Shown here: positions 39,298-51,608 of the stretch, piece after piece
Layout of the letters: every line of letters begins with the position of its first letter
How positions within the stretch are numbered: position 1 is the first letter of the stretch
Assembly: GCA_017163975.1 (NCBI GenBank)
Contig: JAFFSR010000242.1
Span: 645,001-709,000 of the forward strand
Length of the DNA: 64,000 nt
Reading direction: 5' to 3'
Source of the DNA: Anastatus disparis
Lineage: Eukaryota > Arthropoda > Insecta > Hymenoptera > Eupelmidae
The notes under the pieces: model-generated
Told to the model about the DNA's origin: nothing
The model's database searches: none
Seen by the model: the letters and a program-made list of their open reading frames with translations, nothing else
Program-made: the position numbers and the translations under genes

Positions 39298-42200
39298 ACC
39301 ACGGGAGTAAATGAACAATGCCTTATCACCCTTGCTTCCGGCTCGAATGATAATTTACATACGATTTAACAGTTTTTATGTTTAATCCCTACGTTAATAA
39401 CATACTATTATTCAATGATTTTAATATAAATTAAGAGATTACATTGTTGTTCAGGTATAAGTATGATAGTTATTTTTACAACCTGTCTATTACACGTATT
39501 ACATACACGTTATACTTTTCGGCGATAAAGAACTTATTGTATAGGATTTTTTTTTATTTTAGTAGGTTGTGGCTTTGCTCAGTTATACTTGAAAAAAGTT
39601 TAGTTTGAAAAAGAGTTTTACTTATGCATAGGAAAAAAGATCTAGCTTTGCACTAAAGTTTATTTAAACGAGGTTATCGTACTAAAGTACGATATTTACG
39701 GGCCTTAAAGCATTTTTAATAAAAAAAATTTTTTAGATTTTTCAAGAAGTTTAATAATTACTTCATTGATTAAAACAGTTATTATCAAATCAGTTATCAA
39801 TTTAGTATAATTTAATATAATTATTATTTTTCAAGTGGTGGCTAAATGTCTATTGAACGAATAAAATTTTGATAATATACTAATTAAAAGTGGATTTACT
39901 TATTCCCAAATCATATTGGAACTAAAAATTTCGAAAGCTTTAATGTCGGTATTTTACATTCCCTTGAATTGTAAAAGAGGAGCCATATTAAAATATCAAT
40001 ATTTTACCAAGTATAATATTGTTTTCTTATAATGCAACTTTTAAGATAATTTAAACTATTTCAATATTAACAAATAACATCGGTATGAATTTTAATTTTA
40101 TTGTTTTTTAAAAGCTAAAACTAATTGTTCAATTACGCAACAGCAGAGACTACACTGAAGTTGCAATAAATTACCTTACTTCCTTACAATTTAATTAGTA
40201 AGGGAAATTGAGGCTAAGTTTTACACTTTTTTCAGTTTTTATTCTCTGGAAATTCCATTAAAAACGACTTTATTAGTGGCTTGCAAATAATGATATTACT
40301 ATTTTTAATGACAAAAAATATATTTCATACTATGTATCAATGTGTACATTTTTTGAAGCTAATTTTAAAACGCATTTCAATTGTCATTTTGAACATAATT
40401 GTTAAAAAATTGTTTTATAAATGTAAATGCAATAGTTATCTCGTGCTTAATTATTTCAAATTTTAACATTTTTTGTTTGGCTGTTACAATATATACAAGT
40501 TAAAAAAATGAATTATTTAGTTTTATAAACAATTAAAGGATTTATAAAACTTCATATTATACAATCACTTTGAATTTTTAAATTTTTAATGCTTGCTTTT
40601 GAATTTGTATATTCCTCTTTATTTATTTAGAATTATTTTTATTTCCATCAAATCATTAAAGTAAAATATTTTATTTTTGATAATAAAATTTGAATAAAAT
40701 TTTATAATTGATCCAAAAAAAACTTTTAAAAATTATTTTCAAAACATAGCGCAATTTTTATTTTATTTTTATTTTATAAATCTGTTACATTAAAAATTTT
40801 ATTAAATAAGTCAAAATTACTAAACTTAATAAAATTCGATACTTTTTTTGTGTTTTTTTTTATTTAATTACATTTATTTTTATCACTGTCGTTTTTTTCC
40901 ATTTTATTGTTTTTGTTCTTTAATTACTCATCTTTACTTTGTTTCCAATGTTTATCTTATGTTTTGGTTTTATTGCTCTAGACGCTTGAAGTTTCTCAAG
41001 TTCCATTATTACCGGAATTTCTGTTAATATTCTGGTTTTACTTCCTTTTAGTTTTGTTGGCTTATTCTGTCAAGGACTGGCAATAAGAATAGGTCGAATT
41101 TCTGTAGATAAAATATAATTGGTAAATTTACTACTTCCTCGTGGAGATACATTCAAAATTTATTCATCAGTACTTGTTCTTTAGATTATCATAATTTTCC
41201 GCAATTTCAATAAAATTTTTATCTCTTTTTTAGCAATTTCTAGTTTCATATGATAAAGAATTTGATTTAAAAGGAAATATGATCTAAATTTTAAAGCCCG
41301 CTTCAATATTACTAATAATTTCAAGTTGTTACGTATTTTTAGAAGCGTTTATAATGAATAACAATTCGACGATTTTTAATTTTATTGTATGTTTTTTTTT
41401 CGTTTAAAAATGATTTATACTAAAAGTTGTTACTGGAAAAATTATTGGTTATTTACGAGTAAGGCAAGAATATTATTAACTGTCACATTTTTTCAAATTT
41501 GTATGCAATTTAGTCCTATTCTTGACTATTTTAAAGATATTATCTCAATGAATTTTCAAGTGCTGCTAAATCGGATATTAGAAAAATTTTGTTTATCCTT
41601 TTCAATTAATTTTATTAAATGTATTTATATGAATAATTTTTATTCAATGATACTCTATGTACTTTTAGAAAAAAATATAAGTATTATATGTGTAGAATTT
41701 TCCAACAGCGTATTTGAAGAATATTCTTCTTTTTCTTTCTAAAAGGTATACTAAATAAATAATTTATTCAGGAAGATTTTTTTAAGGTTTATTATACTTT
41801 TACAAAGAAATGTGTGAGATGAAAAGTTTTATAAGCGTATATATGTATTTGAAAAGTTCAAATTTCTTCTTGTTTTATAAGAGTTCAAAAACGAAAAGTA
41901 AAAGCAAAACCTACAGCGTATACATCACATTAAAAAGCTCTTTTCATACGTATAAATATTTATAATTTTATCAAAAGAAATTTATAATGGAATAAATGTA
42001 TTAGTATACCGGTCATTATAATTTCATTTAAAGCAGCTATTTCGATATCAAAAAGTTCTTTTTCAGTCACATTTTATAATAATACTAATAATAATAATAT
42101 TTTAACCTTTTTTATGGATGGCTTACTCATTTGAACTCGTAACCTCATTATATTTTAAATAATAATAATAAATATTCAACAAATTGTGCAATATATTCTT

Positions 42201-43139
42201 CGTTTATTTACAATAATTTTTAATTATACTTAATTAATTAACGAGATTCATGAGACTATAAAAGATTATTAATTGATGCAAATTTCATTTATCGTAATGA
42301 AAAATCTTTTGTCATTATGTAAAAGCATTTATATATTGTTTTTTCAATTTCCATGCATTTATGTACATTTATGTTAAATTTTATTTATCAAATGTGAAAA
42401 TACAAAATTCATAGCAATTATTTTTAACCTTGATTAAAAGAAAAAGGAGAACAAAAAAATATGGTAGTTAAGAGGACAAACGCAACTACTTATCTCAGAT
42501 TCTTTTCAAAGTTATGAAAGTTATCTTTTCAACTTTACAAAATCATATTACAAACTCGCCATAATTCAAGTCAAATGTAAGAACTTTACTTACATATTTT
42601 CCAACAAAACGAATATCTTCCATCAAATGCTTGGACATAATATTTTCATTTTTCTTTTATTTTACAAGTTTGTTATAACAGAATTTTCGAAAAAAAACTA
42701 GTTGGGTCAGCCAAAACAAAAACATTCAAAGGATGATAAAAAGCCATTACAAAGTAATGGCGCCTAAGGGGAATAAACTAGACAATAAACTTGTAACAAT
42801 GTCAAATTAAGCTTATCACTTTAAAAAATATAACGATACATAACGTCTCTGAAAAATAAAAAATGAAAACTTTTGATATACGACCGAAAGAAGAATGAAA
42901 AAAGAGCACAAGAAAAATAATAAAGCTTAAAAGTAAGTCGATGTGTCGAGGAGTTTAAAGCGAAAAACTTTTGTATCATCAGCCTTTTAAGGAAAAAAAA
43001 GAAGAAGCAGACGACTTGATCCATGAAAATTTTGTTCAGCCTAAACTTTCTCAATTTTCACTAGAAGGATTTTTTTTTTAATGTTTATAGCGTCCTGATC
43101 AACTGTAAGTACTTAACGAATTGTACCGTACAAATTGCT

Positions 43140-43560
43140 ATGCTGTATAAGGATAGTCACTGAAAACGAGACGTTTGCCTTTTTCTTTAACGAGGCGTAA
43201 GCAAGCACGAATGACGCAAATCGCCAAGCGCTCTCTACTTTATCTCTTTTATATTTTTCCTCTCTGTCTCTCTTCTTTTCTTTCTCTTTCTTGTCCAAGT
43301 AGAGCGCATTTAAAACGTTGTAAAGCTCGAGTACCGTCCGTGCTTTGCTCGCGAAAAAAGGCTCGCTCGCGCGCGCACACAGCTCTTTATCTTTTTTACT
43401 CCTTGATCTTTTTTTTCTTCTCTCTCTCGCGCACCCTTCCTATTTTGCTTACGCTTGGAAGGTCAGATTCAATGGAAGGCCCATTTCTTCGTTCGGCTCA
43501 AATTATTCGGCAAATGAATTTTTCAGAGATTCCTTGGGCTCCATCTTTCTTTTTTTATCT
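43140..43560 (-). promoter_or_regulatory. Low-complexity CG/GAGA block with TATA motif
   Basis: On the minus strand this block is purine-rich (GAGAGAGAGAAG, AGAGAGACAGAGAGG), has GCGCGCGAGCGAGC at about 43362-43375, and carries AATATAAAAGAG (43244-43255). The combination of GAGA tracts and a TATA box inside intron 1 of a gene known for many promoters in flies makes an alternative promoter plausible. The plus-strand ORF of 137 codons here is a by-product of the low complexity. Confidence 0.22.
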
Positions 43561-46500
43561 CGAAAAGGAGAAAAATTATTCATGTTGATTTAAATTGCTG
43601 AGAATTTTTTACATCTATCAAGTAAATGAGAAATATCTTCTTCGTTCTGTTTTCAATCAATATGATTTTAAATATTTTAGTTTTATTGAAAGATAGCGCT
43701 CAACATGATATTCAATTAAATCAATGAAAAAGTTTCGAATTTGAAAAAAAAAGTTTGTTACTATATAGGTGTTGTAAGAGTCTCATGAAGCTTGTACAAA
43801 TTTAATAAATACTTTTTATAAAATTGACTTTTTTTTAGGTCAAGTATCGGTTGAATTGAAATTTCTATTTTTTTTTCATTTTCCCCTAGCTGTATTGAAT
43901 CGACCACATTCGAAATTACATTTCGAGAATTTCAGTTTCGAATTCGCAATCACTGACCTAAATAACCTTTAAAGCCAAATTTGCACGTAAATGGGCTATA
44001 TTATAATAATGTAACATGTATTGTTATATATATATATATGTAAACTTCTACTAAATGATTAATTTTCCACGTTAATTTTTCTAGTTTTACTAACTGTAAA
44101 AGTCCTGAAAGCTTGAAAATGTATTGTTTTGATAAAATTATTCAAATAATATACGGTGATTATACGAAATTTAAAAAAAAATCATCAATTTGAATATGTG
44201 GTACACGTAATTCTTAAATGTAACATAAGCTGGGTATAACTTTTTCATATTTTTTTTTGCCTTATTAAGTCACTTCGGAACTCATTTCAATCCCCGTGCA
44301 CATACTCTCAGGTATATCATTTTGTAAATGGAGGAAAACATTAGCATAATAATACATTGAACAAATCGAGTATTTGCATAATACCCTCCATCGACAGTTT
44401 ATATTAAAGTAATTGTCTTTTTATATAAAAAAAGAAAGTAAATAAAAGCTAAAGCTACATTTAACCGTAATCGTAGTCAAAATTTATTTAAAAAAAAAAA
44501 GAAGAATTTAATCTAATAGAAAGTAAAAATTGTTCCCATTTTTTCTATTGTGTCCAATGTCCAAGCTCTATTTGAAATTCAATAAAAATTTCAGGCTTTG
44601 AATTTGTAATTGTCAGACATAAATAGAATTCTCATAAAATAATCCATATCTTGCGACAGAAATTTATTACTCAATCTCCGGTAATCAATAATCGGTCATT
44701 TATTATCAAAGCGAATTAAATTTCTATGTATTACTTGGAAATAAAAAATAAAGAACAACGAAACCATAATTAAATTGTTCCAAATAATCGATTGTTCTCA
44801 TCAAGCTTTATTTATTTTTTTCTTAAAATTCTTAGTTTATAACGTTAAGCTTTAAATCCTATTATGATAAATAAGAAATGAGTTGTTTTATTAAAGATTA
44901 GCAAATTAATTACAAATGCTAAAGTTTAACTGACGCAAACGAACGTCTTTCGGGATCAGAAATGTCAATAAAATAAAGTTTATTCTATTCGTTGCAGCGA
45001 ATTTATATTAATTGTATTAATAGTTGTATAATCACGTTAATTACTTCGACAGTTTATAGCATCATCGTGCAACCATTTACCGACTACAATAAAAAAAATA
45101 TCAAAATTATTCTTTGTTTGACGCAATTTGTTATCTTTTTGTGACTTTGTTCACGTTCTTATTTCGTCTTTGATTTATTTCTTTACATATACATTAAAAG
45201 TTGGCTTTAGAAGCCTATAGCCATTGAATAAACTCCGAGGCATTCTTGAAAGAGAAAAAAAAAAGTTGGCTGACCAACTGAGCCAAAAGTAAGAGATGAA
45301 ATTTTCCCTGGCTACTTGATAAAAATGAAGAATCTCTAGAGATTTGGAAGGATTGCTAAGTAATATAGCCTTTTTTCAGCCGAAATATAGAGAAAAGACT
45401 AGGGTTTTGTGGATTTTCTCTTTGGGATCCTTTGGGTTGTTTTTTTTCTTGCTCTCGTTGGGAAAGAAAATTAAGCTTTAAACTTTCGTTTATTTTGTAT
45501 TCTCCTTTGGATTATAAAAGTCTTAACGCTGGGCTACGGAGAAATTTTCCATTGCTGGAAAATTTTCAGAGAACAAAGTTGAAAACTGTTTGGATTGAAT
45601 TTTATCTCTTTTATAGTTGTTTTAGATACAATTCAGAATAGAACTGTACAAGTGTGCATTTGAATAATGCGATTTAAATTCATTTTATAATAATGTTTTA
45701 ACAACTTATTCTGATAAATAAGTCATATACAGTATACACCTTACTTAAAACATATTTTCTTCAAAGAAAATAAATCTCCATCATATTAATTACAGGTTTT
45801 TATATTAAAAAAAACATAAATAAGATTAAATAAATTACATTTTACGAACCTTAATTTTAATAGGACATATAAATCAAGGTATTTACCGTACTTTATTCAA
45901 AGATATAGTTGTAAACTGGGGTCAATAATACATTTATCCTTGATGTTAAATTTATGAGGCATGTTTTTTCTTTCTTTTTAAATTTCAAAGTCGTTTCTTA
46001 TCAATAACTTGATCGATATTACAGGCGCTTTGGGTATCAAACGAATTATTTAAAGTTCATTTTTCAAATAAATAAATTCATCACAATAATCTTTTATGTT
46101 TAAATTATTTTTAAATGCATAAATTTGTTTAATCTATTCGTATGTTTAAAGAAACAATTTCCAAAAGTTGGATTTACAAGATTAAATCTTGAGCGTCTCA
46201 GATAAAATACAATAATAAACTTAAATGTAGCCGTTGATAAATTAACACATTTTCAAAGTATTTTCATACTTCAAAGATATCACTTAATCAATCGATTATA
46301 TTAATATTCTATAACGTGCTTAAGATCATAATTTTATTTTATAAATCAGTAGATTTGATTTAATTCTAAGAAAGTATGAAATTTTAAGTAATAATAAATA
46401 TCAAGATTATAATGAAAAAGATGAATAAATGAATATATATTTTATACACACCTGAACCATGTTTTTTTATGTATATAATTTTATTAATAAGGCAATTAAT

Positions 46501-48864
46501 ATAATATTTACAAAAATTTTCCTATAAATATTAAAGGTGCATTTATATATAGAAGTGTTCATTCTCAAGATCTTTTAACGTGCTGTGAGTCTATGAAATC
46601 AAAGGAATAAAATTCCACCCTAACTACCAAAAGCTGCGAAGCAAAAAGACTAAGCAGTTTATAAAAAGAAGTATTCAACGATTTTCGGAGAGTTCAAAGT
46701 CAAAAGATTCAATTGAAATATCAATGAATCTATACGATTAATCATTATAATCTAATCTGAAGATTTATTACGAATTCTCGCATGATAAATAAGTAATTAA
46801 ATAAAATTGAAAGGAAATTTTATTTAAAGCTAAATTAAAGCCCCGGCAATAACAATTAGGCATTAATTTCTGGAGTAATTAAAGTTGAACCTAAATAAAG
46901 TAAAGAAAAAAAGTTATTTATTAGCTTAACGATTAGTTATTTAGTTCAACCAAGACCGCGAAAATCATTAGTCGTGCACGAAATGTTGTCTGGATCTATT
47001 TTCTCTTGTGTACTCTCCGAAAAATCGTCTGATATGTATATACCGAAATGTATAGTAATATAGCAAAAAAAGGTCATCACTTTTCGTAAACAAACAGAAG
47101 AGCATATATCGTAAAAAGCTAAAAATATTATATCTAGACCTTCGGTTAATAAAAAAAAAGGAAGAAAAAAAGTAACGAAGATCAAAAAGAAAGAAGCGAA
47201 TGTGTATCATAGCGTGCGCACGCTTCCCGAAAAAATAAGGAATTATTTCTTTGTCTTCTTCATCTTTTTTATAAATAACTTAATACTCTCTTCGTCGTTT
47301 TCAGAAGAGAATTATCTCTTTAGCGAGTAAGTTAGTTACGAAAGAATGAAGAAGTCAGGAATATAAGGACCCTTGATATAGCTCGCGGGTGCAACAAACT
47401 TTTGTTTTGATATTATATACCTGGGTGGGGTAAGATTTCGAAATCCCTGAGACGTGATAGCTTTGATCCATTTGCCATTTTTTTTCTCTTGCGCACATGT
47501 CAAGAGCTCTTTGTTATTTATACGAAGGCTTTACGTATTTTACGAAAGAAAAAGAAAAAAAAGAATACACAAAGAAGACTAACTGTGATCATGTTATGTT
47601 AAGTTTTGTACGATAACTTTTTAATATTTGTGATTTCTTTAGATTATTTGTAATAAAAATAAAGTTTGACCTTAGTTACAAGATATCAAGTTGACTTTAT
47701 TTTCTGAAATATATGATAAATAGCTGAAATAAGCTTTACGTTAATTATTTCTATTTGTTTCAAAAGTAAACTTTGATTATTTGAATTTGATTTTCGTTAA
47801 AGTTTTACGATTAAATGTTGCAAACGAGAAAACCTATAAGATGAATCCTTGAAAGCTCTAGAAATTTATGACCAATAAAATAAAAGAGATTTGATTCTTT
47901 TGATATTATTGTTTCACTAGTAGAAAAGCTTAAGATATTAGAAAAAGAAAATATTATTTAAACCAAACATTTAAGTCTTTAATTTTTTAAGCAGATAAAT
48001 TTTAATTAATAATTTTGTTAATTTTTATAAAATCTGTTGAAAGATATTGACTTTTTAACGAAACCTAATTATTGAAAGCATTTCACAAATGATAAAAAAG
48101 ATCTTTTTACTTTAAAAATTTAATCGATAAACGTGAAACAAAGAGAGTTCTTATATGGTTTGTCAATATATTTGATACATTTAACGACTCTTTTTTGTAT
48201 ATTAAGACTTTAATGAAAATATCTTTAAATTTATTGAGTTTAACATTTAAATATTGAGCAAATAAAGCTCTCGCTCTTAAGTATTATATTTATAGTGTGC
48301 TTTATATAAATCAACATTTTTAAAAGTCATATTTTACCATTAACAAAACGTGCAATTCAGATACACATATTTCACAGTTAACCTTCTGAAAAAAAAACAT
48401 ACTCTCCTCAAATCCTCGTTGTATACGCGTGAAAACAAAACCTTGTCAAAAAAGAATAACGATTGTAAAAAAATACCCACACAGTCTGTAAACATTTTTG
48501 GAATAGTGTAAAATATAAAAAAAGGAAAAAAATTCATGACAAGTTAAATTAGATTTAAAAATTTGAAATTGAATTTTAGAAAAATTAAAGAACGAAATAA
48601 TTTTATATTAAATTATTTTATAAAGCTTTCTTTGATATAAAAATAAATGATTTTGCAACTTGTAAGTTAATTTTTGTTAATTTTTGTAAGATAAACTTTA
48701 TAAAATAACTATATTGAAAATGGTTAAAAAATGAGTTTTGTACCTTTATTTAAAAAAATTTGACAATATCTGAAAAAGTGAATCACCTTAAAGAATGTAT
48801 TAATCGGGGAAACGTATTACTATTATGTGAATGATGATGTGTCACTAAAAACCAAACTACTCAC

Positions 48865-49907
48865 TCCACAAAAACCGGAGATTCGCTTCGTGCCAACACC
48901 AACCTCGGCAATACGATGGCTTTTTTCCGACGTGACTTGAGTGTCTGTCCCATGGTGAAAGCTTGCTGAAAGTCAGGTTGATTAATAGGCGAATGTGGGC
49001 TGAGTATTGTGATGCGTCGATCGCTTCCACCTGGGCTCGTCAACGAAATGAAATTGTTAGGTGGTGGTAAACTAAGATGTTGCAATTTACTACGATCAGT
49101 TCCAGCAAATAATCCTCTTCTAATCTCAGCCTTGAGACTCTCCTCCCGATGGAGATTCTCACTGCTTTTGGATTCGATCGCGTGGATTTTACGTACATCC
49201 AGTTTTGAAGCTGTGAGGAAGCTACGGTAATGATGGCCCCTGTGCGCACTAGACGCCATGTGAGATTCGGAAGTAGAATAAAGAGACTCCAAGGAACGCG
49301 AATCCTCGACATAATCAACTTCCGGATCAAGGTAATTACGCGAAGTAGTCCTTAGAGATTCCATTGATCGAGCGGTAACCTGACTTGTTCCCGTAGTCAA
49401 GAAATTTTGTTTAGTTTGATTATGTAAAGGCTTAACCTCTGGTTCGTAATCTTCCTGACTTGAACTCGAATGCGGACTTCTAGTAGTCATTGTAAATAAA
49501 CCTGGTCGAGGATACTTCATCAAGACAAAGGTAGAGTGAGATTCGGCACTATCTACTCGCTGTTGATGATGATAAGTTGCAGAATATGGCGCCGAATCAC
49601 TTGGAGGTGACTCTTGGACAGTGCCATCAAAGGTACGCGACCGACCAAACAATCCTGGATTTACTTGAAGTGTGTTATGCTGTTCCTGTTGTACTGGTTG
49701 TGTTTCATCGTCTTTTGGTATTTCTTCGACCTCATTCTCCGACGATGATGTAATTTTTTCCGAACCTTCAGCAGAATTGTTCTGTTGGACACGTTTACTT
49801 AACGCAATCTTACTTAAGGCTGCCCTTTTATCATTAACCGCTTCATCACTTGTAGGTGGACTACTATGTTTGTTACCGTTCGTTTCCTCGGGTTCTTCGT
49901 CTTCCAT
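48865..49907 (-). CDS. dnc: dunce exon 1 (isoform-specific N-terminal exon, start codon)
   Basis: This is the longest open frame in the window. It encodes 347 codons plus two bases (GA) before a GTGAGT donor; GA plus the first base of exon 2 (C) restores an Asp, giving PVFV-D-FDVENG. I chose the ATG at 49907-49905 because it is the first ATG in frame after a stop (TAA, 49937-49935); reading can be extended to 49925 only through a TTG codon. The protein is acidic and Ser/Thr-rich at first, then basic near its end (KSRRKK, residues 324-329). Ser-rich motifs recur: SMESLRTTS at 181-189, SLESLYSTS at 205-213, SSENLHREES at 248-257. No membrane segment or signal peptide is visible. In PDE4 enzymes such N-termini differ between isoforms and direct subcellular targeting. 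I do not recognise a specific homologue of this part; its assignment rests on the phase-perfect splice to UCR1 and the typical transition just before FDVENG. Splicing is inferred; unspliced reading would stop at TGA 48863-48861. Confidence 0.82.
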
Positions 49908-50400
49908 GTTGATATTTCCGGTCAATTTGCCGGTTTAAATTGGTGTTAGCGATGGGACGGAACTTACAACGTCCAGAGAAGCTACCGTGCTTGCTTCGTC
50001 GTTCAGTTTGTTTCACCGAACCAAATGAGTATAGGCCATTATCCAAAATTTACTGTTACTGCTGATGTTTAAACCACCCGAAACTTTCAGTTTCATTCGT
50101 GTGAACATTGTTAAGGGTAGTAATACTTGGTGAACGCGTGCCGCAATGGCGGGTCACTGCTACTGTCGCTGCAGATGCTCCCACTGCTTTACGACTGAAA
50201 AGTTAATTAACTTTTGATGTTTGCTACGTCATTTAGAGACTAGAAATATATATGTGATGCTCTCTATTGTAATAAGCTGGAATCGAGTGGTCTGTTGCTG
50301 CTGCTAGCATTGAGATAACATCATGAGATTTAAGCGCTTGGAGCCGCTGGCTAACGAGGAGCCCATTAAGTACGTCACGCTATAGATATATAAGTATGTA
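49908..50400 (-). promoter_or_regulatory. dunce 5'UTR and candidate promoter
   Basis: The block immediately upstream of the exon 1 start codon has much higher GC than the surrounding DNA and GCAGCAGC-type runs. On the minus strand it shows TTATATATCTATAG (about 50383-50396) as a TATA-like element and two CRE-like motifs, TGACGTAC (50377-50370) and TGACGTAG (50231-50224). Downstream lie upstream ORFs, including one of 31 codons (50108-50013) and one of 25 codons that begins just after the TATA-like region. The transcription start cannot be fixed from sequence. A GTAAGT at about 49967-49962 could act as an alternative donor inside the leader. Confidence 0.45.
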
Positions 50401-51579
50401 TACTCGCTTTATGTTCACGACTTTGATATTGATTTTTTTTTTTTCTAATTTCTTCAAACTTTTTTTAAGCTCTTATCAATGTTAAATATGCACTCAACGC
50501 TCACCCTTTCTATCAAATAAAAAAACTTAATGAATTTGGTTTGTTGACGAAGCCTTTTAGAAATTCAAGTTTGACTTGATCTTTCCAAAGACTACTCTAA
50601 ATTTGTAATTTCGTTGAAATCATTTAAACTAAAATTTATTGATTTATTCATATATGAGTTCAATTTGAATTCTAATTCTCAATTTTTGTTTACTTCCTTG
50701 ATTTTTAAATAGATCAACTGTTAACGAGATTCAAATACTTTTAATGTAGATTAAAATATACTATTTTAAGGACAAGACATAAAAGTTCATAAGTTTAAAA
50801 AAATAATAATATTTTTTATTGCATTTGTATTGATTGCAGCAGAAAAAATGACCTTAGTCTGTTTTTGATGTTTGAATTAAATGAAAGAAAAACTATTCAT
50901 AGTAGTTCTATACATCATTTAAAATTTGTCGAATCATTTATAATCAATAAGTATTAATTTTTTAAACGCAGAAATATTCATATAACATTCTTAATTGTAG
51001 ATTATGATTTTTTATATTATAAATCATTAATCATATCCTATATATTTAAATTTATTTATGTTATATTAAAATCAGTAAACTGTATTTAAAAAAATATTTA
51101 TATTTATTTAGGTCAGAGTCGGGTAAAATTAAATTTGAAAAATTTTATGAAAATTTCGGTAGAAAATTTCAATTATTTTGAAAACTGGCTATTCATTATA
51201 TTATGCTGATTTTTGCCATAAATCAGTATTCTAACTAGGAATTTTTTTATTATTAATTTCAATAAAATAACCAATGCGATCCCTATAAAATATAACGATA
51301 TTACGTAATTTGTTCATCTGTAATTCCAACGATCATACAATATAAAGTTCAAACAATACGAACCCTTGTATATCAATCAATAACTTTTTTACAAATTCAA
51401 TCCTTTTACACAGTTAAAAGTTCATTTCAAAATGAATAAATAGTTACGTCAACCTGATTATTCCTTTTACACTCGTACTTATCGTCGTCTCCAAAGATTC
51501 AATTACGCAAGATTCTACAGAGTTTGAGTGTCGTGTACAGCAGCTTTGTTCTGTCATTTATACTGAAAAGGAAATTTCT

Positions 51580-51608
51580 TTGACACAAATTGAATTTATT
51601 TGTGTCAA
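51580..51608. repeat. Perfect 11-bp hairpin
   Basis: TTGACACAAAT and ATTTGTGTCAA surround a 7-nt loop. No run of T that would make a terminator follows. Function unknown. Confidence 0.75.

Larger units (their letters stand above)
36021..48864 (-). other. dunce intron 1 (12.8 kb)
   Basis: It contains a full-length SINE (38541-38727), a pre-miRNA-like hairpin (39194-39297), a small perfect stem GCCATTAC-aaa-GTAATGGC (42743-42761) and a low-complexity, CG-containing block at 43140-43560 with a minus-strand TATAAAAG. A GC-richer patch is at 47200-47520. The 117-aa ORF at 41389-41742 is AT-rich and hydrophobic with no motif. Alternative first exons that splice to exon 2 would need to end with two bases of a split codon; I could not identify one with confidence. 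Confidence 0.8.
2690..49907 (-). other. dnc: dunce/PDE4 gene, 5' coding part (7 coding exons, catalytic exons outside window)
   Basis: Seven minus-strand exons splice in consistent phase into a 546-residue open frame: 49907-48865, 36020-35832, 32102-32070, 14577-14476, 11716-11652, 9090-8978, 2783-2690. Every junction has AG acceptor and GT donor. The product is the cAMP-specific phosphodiesterase PDE4, which hydrolyses cAMP to 5'-AMP and in insects is needed for olfactory learning (established for Drosophila dunce). Residue ranges in the assembled protein are: variable N-terminus 1-347, UCR1 about 375-452, linker 453-477, UCR2 478-546 and onward. The catalytic domain with its HD metal site is absent; it must lie beyond position 1, so the gene is cut by the window edge. 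The long introns match the very large dunce locus of flies. In flies some introns host nested genes; I recognise none here. The family assignment is from remembered PDE4/dunce motifs, not a search. Confidence 0.95.

Noticed and set aside
41389..41742. 117-codon plus-strand ORF
   Set aside because: AT-rich hydrophobic frame resembling a membrane protein only through composition; no recognisable family.
43175..43588. 137-codon plus-strand ORF
   Set aside because: It reads through pyrimidine-rich low-complexity DNA, giving Ser/Leu/Phe runs with no domain.
48861..48864. TGA after ...PVFVE as the end of a single-exon protein
   Set aside because: The stop overlaps a GTGAGT donor, and splicing to 36020 restores the conserved PDE4 sequence in frame.
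49908..49925. Extension of the exon 1 reading frame to 49925
   Set aside because: That start is a TTG codon; in this nuclear gene the first ATG in frame after the upstream TAA is at 49907.
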